Of a stretch of 64,000 nt of DNA, positions 10,616 to 22,740 are shown in pieces. The DNA is from Apteryx mantelli (taxonomy: Eukaryota > Chordata > Aves > Apterygiformes > Apterygidae): positions 43,260,425 through 43,324,424 of the forward strand of contig NC_090020.1 of assembly GCF_036417845.1 (NCBI RefSeq). The letters run 5' to 3'. The stretch's first letter is position 1; every line of letters starts with the position of its first letter. A program made the position numbers and the translations under genes. The notes beneath the pieces are model-generated. The model ran no database searches. It saw nothing but the letters and a program-made list of their open reading frames with translations, and had not been told where the DNA came from.

Positions 10616-13123
10616 TGAAAGACAACTAAAGTTTTACAGTCCATTCTTATTCTCACACTCAGACACACTAATCCCTTTTCTAAGTAGATCCCAAACTTTG
10701 GCCCTGTGGCTGCAGAAGCCCCAGCTTCTCCTTTTGAGAGCTTTGCCCTTGACAGTGACAGCTTCAGAGCATCTGAGAAACATAGCTGCAGAGAGATGTC
10801 ATTCTTATGAAGACAGAGAAATCTCTAAAATACCTAACGTTTATTCTTTGGACAGCCTGCAAAACATGGAGACAGGCTGTTTGTCTGAATCAATATTCCA
10901 TAAGGAGCGCTTGGGACAGCTCTGGAGTGATATGTTTATTAACTAGCATAGCTAAAGAGGTGGTTTGCAGCATTTTCAACTAAATAAAGTTGCTGTTAAG
11001 TTCAATGCGCTCATCTGCTGTTAACCATGACAGAACATTACATTTACTACTGGCAATGACTGTACCAACTGAACATCTTGCACAAGACAAATCTTAACAT
11101 CCCTGCTGGATCTATTTCTAGGTAATAAGTTTTCTGAAATGTATGATTTAACATATTTGGCCACATATCACTAGTGAATATGTGTTTAAGTGTTAAAATT
11201 AAGTTTTAATGCCATTTTGCCTTTATATATCTAGACAGAATATTATTTCATTCTGCCTCTTCTCTCATCCCAAAGATGTATCAGTTTCCAATTTACAGCC
11301 TCTTAAGAATTACTGTAAAATCCTAACAAGCTTAATTGATTGAGGTTGTTTTCTACTCTTCCCTATCTTCTCATTTACTCTCTAGGATCATTTATAAAAG
11401 CGTAACATCTTCACCAGTCTCTAACAAAGCTGTTCAAAAATAAAATCTTTGTGTGTGTGGAGGGGGCAGAAAAGGAAATGAGGATAAAATCTTCCTGCTC
11501 TTAGTCAACATCAATACACTGCCCTATCCAAAAGAGCCATCCTGAATGTATGGATAATTCTACAAGATGACCACAACTGCTTAATAGACATTTAAGCTTA
11601 AACCCACCAGAAGATAATTGGGTAAACTTTTAGCAAAACATAACTGTCAGCCTGGGTGACACAGATTCAGCTACACAAGATGTAAAGCAGAGTCTCCAAC
11701 TTCCCATAGCCTTGGCTAACAATTTATTTTAAACATGAATACCTTCTTGCTGCAAAGTGTTTCTGTGGAAACCATGCAAAAAATATGTCTACTTAAAATA
11801 CTGCAGAAAGCACAGGCAAAATTCTGGTTATAATCATAGAGGTTTTTTTAATCCTATGCTCTAGATATTTCTATTTTACTATACTACTGCAAAAGGCTTT
11901 ATTAGTAATGACAGAGTTTTGCAATCATATTTATTGCCCAGCCTTATTCCACACACTTAACTCCCCCACCCCACACACGTACTAGGAGTTATAAATAACA
12001 GGCAAACTTCTGGGTTAAAAGCTAACTGGAATAAGAAAAATTGATATTGCTGTAATAGTTCTCAATTGCAAAGCTATAACTACTTTTACTACATTGCAAA
12101 AAAAATGCCAAGTACTTTGAAGCAAACAGATGGAGGGACAGGCTGATTTGTACATCTAAATGTCTACTGATAATGATAATGCTATATGACTAAGTACACG
12201 TAAAAAAACCCCATAGTATATTCAGTGAGGTTTGTTAGCAGTAACTAAGTAGAAGCAACACAAACCCCACAGTCTCCATATTCTAAAAGAACCTTAATGC
12301 TGCTTTCAACAACTTCTAAATTAGGTTTAAGAGATGGAATTTTTCATATTTACTTTTCATTTTCCAATTTATTCCTATGAGATCTCTTTATATTCTCAGA
12401 AACAATGAAAGGATATGGATAATTAAACTAATAAGTTTAGGGCCAAATTCAGGCACATTCCTAAATAGGCCCCAGTTGACTTTGAGCAGCCTCCATTTCC
12501 CTGGGGACCTACCCATGATGGTGCTACATCAGTCCAGACTTCCTTAAAATTTCCTTGGGCCCTGGAGAACGAGGCATTTGCCTAGGCATAGACAGATGGG
12601 AAGAGGGTCAGAAGTTGTGTCCCACAGAATTTATCAGCAAGTTTCAGCTGCTTGGACAGGAAGAAGAACTGCAGCATGGTAAGAAAAGCAGATGTGTTAA
12701 AACAGACCAGCATCGCTTTAAGGCACACCTGTTCCTTATCTATCTGAACATAAGAGACAGCAATTAAGACTTCGCTGTATTCTTATGGCAGTAGGTGGAC
12801 GTAATTCAGCTAAGGGATTCAACAGAACATAGGGAGTTAAGTACCAACTTAAATATATTCCAAACTATGCTTCTTTCACATCATCAAAGAATCTGACCTT
12901 CAGACTTCATTCTTCTTCCAAGCTTACTTCCATTTGCAATACCAATTAATTATTTTCTTAGAGGAAAAAAAACCCCATGCCTTATGACTGAATTATATTC
13001 ATTTTCAAGTGTCAGCATGCAACATCTTTCACAGTAACCCCCTCTTTTCCTGGTATATATATTAAGATTTAGTTTGTACATAAACTGCATTCTCTGTTTT
13101 CAAGGTACATTTCTTTTCTTTCC

Positions 13124-13138
13124 TTTTTTTTTTTTTTA
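13124..13138. repeat. Poly(T) tract
   Basis: About 15 consecutive T residues, preceded by a TTTCTTTTCTTTCC pyrimidine stretch. No CR1, LTR or processed-gene body was seen on the right-hand (poly(A)-strand upstream) side. Confidence 0.85.
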
Positions 13139-14793
13139 ATATAAACTTTAGGTATTCAAATTCCTTGAGAGGGAGGTCAAACTCAGCAGCATACTAAGGA
13201 TGTCTTTCCTTCCTTTGCAACATATGAGTAAGATCCCTACCTGAACCTCTGTGTTGATTCCTTGGATCTAATCAACATGTTTCTGAAGATAGGTGAATTG
13301 GAGATACATACAAATAACGTTATTTGAGCAGACATGGGATCATCTATGCATGCATTCATGGAAAATATCTGTAACAAACTCATTGCCCAGTCCGGTAGGG
13401 AGCCAAGAGACGCTGCAGAAACTTGGAGACCTGCAGAAATGCCTTACGTACTTCCAAACAACAGCTAGAAACATCAGTCATTTCTATTTTCTCTCCTCCA
13501 TTTTCTTTCCACCCTCACACAAGTATCCAGTAACGGCTGGCTGAACTGGTGCAAAGCTGCAGATGACAAATGGGATATAATTCCTAGAAAGACTTCATAG
13601 GCTGGGAAGGCCAATGAACACGAGAGGCAGACAGACGCCTTTCTTCACAGTAAAGGAGAAAAATGATTTTAAACATCAAGACAATTCCCTTAAGGTAAAA
13701 AACTATGGGAAACAAAAGACTCCAGTTTTCACCTCAGCACAACTAGTCAGAGTAAATACCACCTTGGTAAGCAAAAGGGTGATAGTAAAACATTTTTTCA
13801 AATAGCTATATCCAGGCAGAGGTTTCCTTTGCCTTGAATTTACTAGGAACTTACATCCCTATAAATAACATCCAGTTAGGATATGGTGTTTTTAAAATAA
13901 TTATTTCCATGGAAAAACTCTTAAAAAAACAGAAATCAAGAGTTGTAGCATTATCATTTCAGTACAAAGATTATGTTAAATATATTTGTACAAAAATATC
14001 ACAGTGAACAAATATGCTTTTTGTGAAAATGGGTGGTAATGCATATTAGCACATTCCTGTCAAAATAAATATTTAAAAGCAGGTCTTTTGTATTGATTCA
14101 TTCCCTCTATGACCTACACATAAAAAATGGCTCACAGAAGACTTATTATGACTCATGAGAGTTCGTCTTTCTCCCTTGCCTGTTCCAAACTTCACATACA
14201 CACCCTCACATGTTCTTCCTTTTTTTGAAGACTACTACAGTATATACAGTGCATACAGTTCATTACTGATGCTGCACTAGTCTCCACACAGGATTAATCA
14301 TGAGCAGTTTAAAGCACACAGGTGGACCAATGTGGATCACTGTAATTTTAGGATTCCATAGGAAAATGTATAGCTACAATTGCCAAATATAATATCCAAG
14401 AAAAGATGTACCTGAAAATTGTTAGTTTCACTTGCTAAAAGGCCTTCACACACTTACCAAGAACACCATTGACTAATCGAAGAACACAGGTCCTATTAAT
14501 AACAACACTCCTATTTCATCTCTCACCTAATTTCACAAATTATATTGTATTCCTAATATCGCAGAAAGCTCTTCGAAGGACAAATTGATTAGAAATTTAA
14601 ACCAAATATACCCCTACTTCCTATTAAAGTTCACTATATCAGGTATGGAGAAAGGGTCTTTGGGAAGACATGCACATCTTAATTGCTGTGTATTGTTTAC
14701 GTAACATGTAGTTTGAAACAACTGGAATACACATTTTCTTCTTCATTCAGAACTGTACTTTGACCACTAAATCATTTTATTCCTATGAAGAAA

Positions 14794-14820
14794 TTTGTTT
14801 GTTTGTTTGTTTGTTTTTTT
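14794..14820. repeat. (TTTG)5 microsatellite with T run
   Basis: Five perfect TTTG units followed by seven T residues on the plus strand. Confidence 0.95.
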
Positions 14821-17800
14821 GATCTTTCACATTATGCCACAATGTGCTTGGCACAGAAATTACAGTATGCAAAAATAAAGTTCATGAACAGTCCAAGGAA
14901 AACAGGGGGTTCCACTTCTGCGTTTCATTTATTTCCGTCAGGGCTGTCATGTAAGTCTTCAAACACCAAAGACCAGTGAGTTCATACTTATATTTCTAAA
15001 GATATCTCACATCAAGACTGACATAATAATGTCACATGCACCTTTAATGATAAGGAATTCACTTTTCTTATGCCTGTGCTCAGAGAGAACAGGTTTTTAA
15101 ACTCCCTACAGTTCCCAGAACAACTACTGCTGGCTCCATAAATGTTCTGACCTCACTTATTTCCCAAATTTATCACAGCCAAATTCATTTTGGACAAACT
15201 GCATATTAAAGAGACGTCACATAGGCAGAGCTGTGATATATTTCCATCACCTTAGAATAAAAATCCAGTTCCTGGAGGCTGTGAGAATTGAGTGTAAATA
15301 CTAACAGCAAGGTTAGCCCAGCATTCGGCATCTGAAAACTTAGATTATGGGCTCAAACAGCAAACGTTGCAACTTGGAAAAATATCTTCATAGATGGAAG
15401 CTCTGCCCTAGAGTGTCTAAGGCAGACTAGACAAATTTTATTACATAAAGATGTATAATGGTCAAAACTTCCTACCAAAGAGAGCAGCTCAACAATGTAA
15501 AGAGTGTTTTAGAAAACTTCTCACAAAGCTTGCTTGTAGCTGACATGATTAATATTGAGTTACAAATCCCTTACATTCAAATCAGATATGCCCCTAATGT
15601 TGGGTCTGAAGACAGCTGGACTTTGAGAAAGCTCAAATTGTGATTCAAACCACTTAGTAAGCCACCCATCTGTCTCAAGTAAAAGCCAGATAAAATCTCC
15701 TGTATCCGGGGGAGGAAATTTGAATTATTGCGGTCTGCATCCACATCTAGAGCAACTGCTCTGACAGGAATTTTGTCTGGTATAATCATGCAGATGAACA
15801 TGACTTCAGGAAGACTTTAGATGAATGGGAGAAGCTGCTATCTTTTTGCAGTGTTAGTTTCTGAGTCTACCTGCAACACTGTAGTACTGGAAAAAAAAAA
15901 AGAAAAGAAAACCCTACTGCAAAAAAGCATTTTTGTTTTACCACAAAAAGCCTTTCTTCACCACCAGAAAACCTGAAACCTGTTTCTACTGAGACACAAG
16001 AAAAGAGGTTGGATAAAAGATGTCAGCAGTGAGAGGAAGTATCTAAGGAAACTTAGATCCAAGTGAAATCAATGTAACTGATGTGAAAATATCCTTTCTA
16101 AAAAACCTGCTTAAGTATTTGCAAAATGTCAAGATTAGATAATTTGTAAATCAGTTCTTTTCCTTCTGTTTGGGATGGATCATTCGGACTAACACCAATT
16201 TGGATTTTGTTGGGCAGAGAGGCAAAGAGAAGATGAATTTTTTTATTGTGCTAAAAGGGTGTTAGTGGCTGTCAGCAAGCATATCTTTGATCTCTGGGCA
16301 AATTGCTCCAGCAAACACCTGGGTGCCTGCACGCACACATCGCCGGGCTGAAAGCAACTGGAAAGCCATGGGGAAGCCGGGGGTGTTAACTAGCAGCCTG
16401 GCCCTCAGGGGATCAAAGGCAGAGCTCCTGGCTAACAGGGCTGCCTGGAAAGCGAGGTATATTTGTGCACTAGGAAACTGCCTACTATTTCTACTGTATT
16501 CTGAGAAATGGAACAGATGTCCAGCTTTTGCTGTAATACCCATGATTTACAAATAAATATCAGACTCGTGGCCAGTACCTCCTTGCTAGAAGCCACCCCA
16601 GCAAGGCCTGGAACCTGGGCTACCCACTTGGCTCAAGGCCATCCTGATGTCAGAGGGTGGTCAAAAAGGCATCGCCGCGCTGAGCACATGACACAATCAA
16701 ACACCAGCATCTCTCCAGTAACACAGAACAGTGTTGCCTGAAGAGCTGCTGGAAGAGGCCTTTAAAAGCAAAGTTTTTCAAGTTAGACATAAAAGCTCCT
16801 TTTTACAAAGGTTTAAAAAAAGACTGGATGGTCTTTTCTGATCATGATTCGGTAAATTCAAGACTGACTCTTCATTGACTGCAAGTTAGAAACAAGAAGA
16901 CAAAAAACATTTTTTTTTACTGAAATAACTGCAGCGTAACAACCCAAAATGCAAGATGCATTGCTGGTTCTATCAAACAAGAAGGAAGCAACTTCTTAAT
17001 GAGGAAGCAATCCACCAAGAACTTCTCTGTCTCAGCGTGTCCCTAAAGGTTACCCACATCCTAACGATGCAGAAATGAGCCATGTAGATTTTAGACAATC
17101 ACATTTCAGTGATCTTTTTCTTCTTGCTTCATTACTTCTGCTGAAAAGTTCTTTAAAAGCTCGATGTAATGATGTGGTATGAATTCTTACTGCTTACACA
17201 GAAAATTGGACAGAGTGGTAAGGATGGAAAGCACTCCAAGTGCTGTGTAAGTGTTTTCATAAAATCAAACCACTCATCCAAAGCTTCCTTTAAAGACAGG
17301 AGATTAACATAAATATATAGGTAGTATCTTCCTGGGGAAGAACAAATACTTTTGGCTAATGCTACCTATTTGAAAGAGGGTTTCAAATCCTTTTTTTTCC
17401 TCAGGTCTGTGTGCTGTTTCATTACAGTTCATACAGATTGCTTTAGAAGAGGGTGAGCAACGAGTGGAATACAGTATTAGATTTGGATTATTCTATAGAT
17501 AGCTGGAAAGCAGTACTCATGCTGGCTACAATGTTTCCAGCTAATATCAAAACCAGGATGCTTTTTAAGTTTTTCTATCAAAACAAAATCCATTTAACTC
17601 CAAATTGATTACATTTTTGTCTTACACTTCAACACTGCATGATGCAAAACTGGGATGGTAGAACAAGGAATAAGAAGTGATATTATATGGTGTAATCTTT
17701 TCATAAAGACAGACAGGAGTTTAACATTTAAAATATGCTTAAATATCTTTCACATTTTTATCTTTTTGAATACAGAAGTTTCTTGAAGGGGAATTTTAAA

Positions 17801-20800
17801 ATTTTAAAACAGATCAGTTTATAAATTCTGTCCATATGAAGGATTTCATAAAATAATGCTTAAATTGATGTTTAAGATGTTAAATCATCTATCACAAAAG
17901 ATACTGAAAGCTTATAATTTGCTTAACATGCTGTCTACACTGATGAATAAAAAGGTCAAAAGTGTAATATATGGGTTAGTCATTGATATCTAGCTTTGCA
18001 GTCTAACAAGGAGTTATGAACATTTCCAGATTCTTCTTATATCTTCTTTTATTTATGAAGAGAATGCTAAGAATATTTTTGCTGACTATTAAAGGTTTTA
18101 GATTTAAAAGAAAAACATAAAAGTGCAGGAAGTGCTTTAAAATATTTTCTCTTGAAATAGTATTTATGTGCTACTACAGAGAGGAATTTAACAGAACATT
18201 TTTTTTCTTTTGGTCAAGAGAGGATGTTCAATATATATAGGTCCTCTTAATATGGGACATTATTTTAAAGAGAGAATTAAATTATAATACTTGCAGTACA
18301 CTACTCATATTAAAATTATGTCAGCTAATACTGAAATAGCTTGTTTTTAATACTGACTTTCAATATATTCAAGTCCAAAACAACTGCATTTTCTCTTTTC
18401 AAGACATACATAATGAGGCGATGGTAAAGGGAACAAACAGAATAATTATAGACAGGTATGGTAGGTTAAAAAAAGCTAATTTCTATCCTGAGGTAATAGG
18501 TTAGACATAACAGTTACCTCCCCACTGATTAAATGCGGACTGTTAAGTCTAGCTTTCCTTTATATAACAGAAAGATCTTCCAACAGTCTCAGAAAAAACT
18601 TAGCTATATCTTGAACCATCTGTAAATTCTCTTCTGCGTTGTTATACCTCTTCACTGTATGAATAGCCATACATAATAAATTGCTTTGTCTTGAATCTGC
18701 ACGATGACTTTCAGATGCCACATACCATCTTTTCTCAAATGGAAATTTTTTATGTTTTTTGCACTTTTTTGCTAAGAAAAGTGAGGATGTCAGCAAGACT
18801 GAACTAGCTCAAGTTCAATTTAGGCATACATCAGAGACAAAATAGCAACTGAAAGGCTAAAATTCTTCCCCTTCACTTACTATGACACTCTAAAAAGTCA
18901 TCCTCGAGGAAAGTGATCCCTGTATTTCGTCAGGCAGGTATCAGCGTTCCATCTCAAAGCACCTTTACCTTTTCACACCAGTTACTCACAGCAAGTTCAG
19001 ACAAACAGGAGTACTGTAGTCAGAATTTTGATGCATTATATCTGCTATGGCGTATCATTAGTTAGCGTGGGTTCTACAATTTCCTAGAGCATTTATATTC
19101 TCAAATAGCGCAAAAAGGAAATATTACTCATAGAGTAATTGCACCTCTTCCAGCTGTGTCTCTGCAGATCCCACTGTGCATATACATGCGTCGTGGTATG
19201 CAAGGCTGGATTCTTTACAACCGCAGCATCTTCTGGAGTCACATCACTGAGCTGAGAGCGTAAAGTTCGGGGACATTTATACCAGCTCTTTGTTTCTCCG
19301 CCAGTGCAAGTGCCAGGTATCAGGAGTTCACATAAACATTAGATCCCCCAGCTTGCCCTCTGCCTACATGCAAAGGGCATCTTGAAAGTAAATAACTTTC
19401 CTTCCTTCTCCTTTGAGCAACTGTCTACAGCGATTGCGTTGCTGACAAACGCAGCCTGTCTCAGAGGTGAGCAAGAAGTTGTACCTAACAGAAGTCTGCT
19501 CTTTCAAAGGTCATAGTCAATCTGAAGGACTGGGGCAAGTACGGGAAAACACAAAAGTGAGCCCCCCAGTGCTAGTTACAAATGATGAATGCATGCTGCT
19601 CAAAGAGGTAGCAAAGGCTTGGAAAGTTAGGAGTTTAATGAACCCCAGTGTGTCCAGGAGGATGTTTCCTTGCTAAAGCATAGCAGGGATGTTTATCATC
19701 TTATGCTCATACAGATAACCTTTATAGGAATGTCAGTCCTCCTCTCAGTCCTCCTGCAAAACATAACAAAACCATCTGGCTTAGGCTTTAATTGATTTCC
19801 TCCTACTTAGGTGCCAAGACAGTGCTCTAGCTGCATTCAGTGTATAAAAGTGTGCACTGACTGGCAGAAAAATAAACTGGGAAAACAAATGGTTGACAGA
19901 TACACTGATTAAGCTGGTCAGAAACTTTGGCTGAAGCCTCAGTGTGACAGCATTCTTATGAAAAACCATATTAACAGCAGCCCCATTCTCTTACTGGGGA
20001 ATGACAGAATTAACAGTTAAATACATACTTGAAGAGAGATGCCATGAAATTCCAAGAATGAGAAAAGTTTTGTGATTGCTGAGAAGTTAAGAGAGTAATT
20101 CTGTAGCCCTATGTGGAAGAATAAATAACTAAAAGTGCAACCTGGTTGCTTTAATGAGATCTAATGGTCCAATATATTTGGAAACATTATTTGAAAAGGA
20201 TTAAAGCACTGTTTTGTAGGAGAACCACTTATTTTTGGATTATTTTGTTTGTCTTGCAGGATGCTTTTGACTTTATAAAAACAAAACTTTTTTGCAAACA
20301 TCAGCTAGTCAGAACTAGATTAGGCAAAGGCAATGTGGGTACAGAGCTCTTCTAAGAACTATGCAGACCCAACAGTTAAAATGACAGTTGGTGATTCACC
20401 TCCCAAACTGGCGAATGTAGCCTTTATTCTTTGGTTGTTTGATGGCATTGTTTTTGTTAACTCTGAAGGCTACAAAGATGTTAAAAACTAAAATGTTAGA
20501 ACACAGCCTGAGATCTTAAGAGGAACAAACTGCATTACTACTTCAGCAGGAACTTTGGTTCAGAGTGAGACTTCGTATTTGGACTGAAATGTTTCTTCAG
20601 AAATTGTGGGTGTTTTCTACATGTTGGAAGTATTGAAATGCAAAAGTAAACACATTGGAGGTCAAGAGCTGCAAGCCATTCAACAGTACCTAAGTTTGGT
20701 ACAGCAGTGAATGAAAGCTTTAGGATGTTGAAGATCCTGAATAAATTTTCATTCCTTTTTCCTTTGAGAATTAAAACCTTCCCTTCCAAATTTTTGAAAT

Positions 20801-20904
20801 ATAACCTTCAATGGTTCTACATGCAATAGGACACTTCTTGCCTTAAAAAATATCCCATCATATCAGGAAAGGAAGAGAACATTTAACTGTGTAGTGAGCT
20901 GCAT

Positions 20905-21170
20905 TAGGAAGAACGCAGCCATCGGGCACAGCAAAGCAGTTATTCTCCTCTGCCAGGCACTCGTGAGGCTTCACCTGGATTGCACATCCAGTTTTGCATA
21001 CCCCCGGTACACCAGAGCTGTTAACAACCTAGGAGGAGTTCAGCAAATTATCATGTAGATGGTTAGCGGGCTGGAGTACACGACACACAAGGAGAGGCTA
21101 AGGGAATTGGTTTGTTTAGTTTGAAACAGAGAAGGCTGAGAGCGGGCAGTCTAACTGCAGTTCTATTTTA
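20905..21170 (+). mobile_element. CR1 LINE fragment (ORF2 C-terminus to 3' side)
   Basis: The plus strand carries the typical CR1 series of motifs: GAACGCAGCC, ATTCTCCTCTGCC, CACTCGTGAGGCTTCACCTGG, CAGTTTTGCATACCC, GGAGGAGTTCAGC, GGCTGGAGTACACGAC, AAGGAGAGGCTAAGGGAATT, TTTGTTTAG and GAGAAGGCTGAG. These are the end of the CR1 reverse-transcriptase ORF, where the peptide around 'LVRPHLEY' is encoded. The copy is 5'-truncated, as is usual for CR1, and is decayed by substitutions and small deletions, so it is not functional. It lies antisense to COMMD10 in the long intron. Confidence 0.9.
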
Positions 21171-22584
21171 AACAGTTTTAGCATTAAATTGTAGTACCTC
21201 TATAATGGTCGTTTTAGCTCATCTTCTTAAAGATTAGGTATCTTACCTGTTTAGACAGAGAGCCCATCCCACAAGAAAGACTGGCACTTCATAATAAACA
21301 ACATAATTATCATCCATTAGCGGAAGACTTTATGAGGAATAAACTTCAATCCGCCTGTGAGGATTCAACTTCTCTGTGCATTTTTTGCAGGGATGGGACC
21401 CAAATAACATGAAATCCCTAGAGGATGTCAATCACATCTTTTAGATGGCCCCTGTTATTTGCTCTTAGAACACATGGGACTGGATGCAGAAGTAATTTCA
21501 ACAGATCTCAGTTGCTCAGTACTGATAGTGGCCAGCAAGATGATATATACGACCTAGAAGTAGGTCAGTACAATTCACAAGTGATGAGGTTGTTGAATTG
21601 CCAATCTTGGGATCTAAAGACTGCTGATCTCCTGCTTGTCTATCACCACCAGTTTAAAAGCCCTGCAACTGGAGCTCAACTAATGCTTTTTGAGCAATGC
21701 AAAAGTATTCCAGCACAATCTCCAGTAGCTCTGAAACTTTAATAAGAGCATGAAACATCCATAAACAGCAAGACAGGGCTAAATTCCCAAAAGGCGTAGG
21801 GCTCCTGTATAAAAAATCACTGCTATCAGTCAGTTATGCCTCCAGACTTCATTCAGAGCATCACCTAGCCTCAGGGCTCTTGGCATAGGATCAAAATGCC
21901 ATGGTCAAGTAATACAAGGTGCCACCTATTAGCATTTGTATAGCCTACTCTCCTAGAATAAAACCAGCATAGAAGCATAAAGTTGACATAAACTCTATAT
22001 TAGTTGCACATATTCCGGAAAATGTGACAGAAATGCAACCATGTACCCAACATTACAATTCTGTGAGGCCATCCGGTAGTGCAGAGGTTCAGTACTAATG
22101 ATTGTGGAACCATGGCTAGACTCCATGGCATAAACTTATACATGAAACCACGGTATTAGACTCAGTTTCTTCTTCATTTACTGATTGGCTGCCAGATGTT
22201 TATAGATGAACTGAAAACACTATTTACAGGCCAGTATGTGGTAATATTTTCAAGCAAACAAGAGACTAAAGAGGTGAAGATAAAAATCAAAATGAGTCTG
22301 TAAACGACCTTGCTGAAAGCTCTTACTTACCAAAAGACTTCCTGGAATATTTCATCACTGTGAAGCCATATCACAAGAAATCTCATACAGGATTACTCAG
22401 ACAGTAATAATAAAAGTTACTAAAAATGCTGCATTTTTCTACACTTCTGTTTAATACAGCATAGCATCATCTCTTTAGCTGTTGCATTTTCCTGTATAAT
22501 ACTATACATTTTACTGAAAGTATGTTGTCAAAAAACAAGATACATTAAACAGTGACAGAGATCCACATCCAAAACCTATAGAAT

Positions 22585-22633
22585 TAACAATAAAATTTGT
22601 TAACTGCAATAACAATAAAATTTGTTAACTGCA
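22585..22633. repeat. Perfect 24-bp tandem duplication
   Basis: TAACAATAAAATTTG followed by TTAACTGCA occurs twice at 25-bp spacing (22585-22608 and 22610-22633) with no mismatch, and a partial TTAACTGC follows. This is likely a recent local duplication. Confidence 0.9.
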
Positions 22634-22663
22634 TTAACTGCCGTTAGATTATCTAATCTTCCT

Positions 22664-22740
22664 TCCATATTATCCATATCCATAATATCCATATTATATC
22701 CATATCCAATATCCATATTATCTACTATCTATTATCTATT
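22664..22740. repeat. Imperfect ATATCC/TATC simple repeat
   Basis: Repeated CCATAT, ATATCC and CTATTAT units fill about 77 bp on the plus strand. It directly follows the 24-bp duplication. Confidence 0.85.

Larger units (their letters stand above)
7343..20904 (-). other. COMMD10: Long COMMD10 intron, right-hand side of penultimate exon
   Basis: This is the 3' part of the intron that precedes the penultimate exon. It starts with a strong acceptor (7343-7380 on the minus strand). I recognised no COMMD10 exon, RNA gene or clear transposon. It contains a pyrimidine-rich stretch (about 10490-10615), a poly(T) tract (13124-13138) and a (TTTG)5 repeat (14794-14820). It also has slightly GC-richer sequence at about 16290-16700. 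Confidence 0.6.

Noticed and set aside
14451..14475. Minus-strand TTG|GTAAGTG donor-like site
   Set aside because: No matching acceptor and no COMMD10-like peptide upstream. Isolated donor consensus sites are expected by chance in 64 kb.
16740..16870. Possible CR1 3' tail (GACTGGATGGTCTTTTCTGA)
   Set aside because: Only one short motif resembles CR1. The flanks do not follow any CR1 order of motifs.
22326..22372. Minus-strand donor GTAAGTAAG preceded by an acceptor-like CTTCACAG, framing a 27-nt exon
   Set aside because: The donor is strong but the acceptor has almost no pyrimidine tract, and the 27 nt start with TGA in one frame and match no COMMD10 segment.
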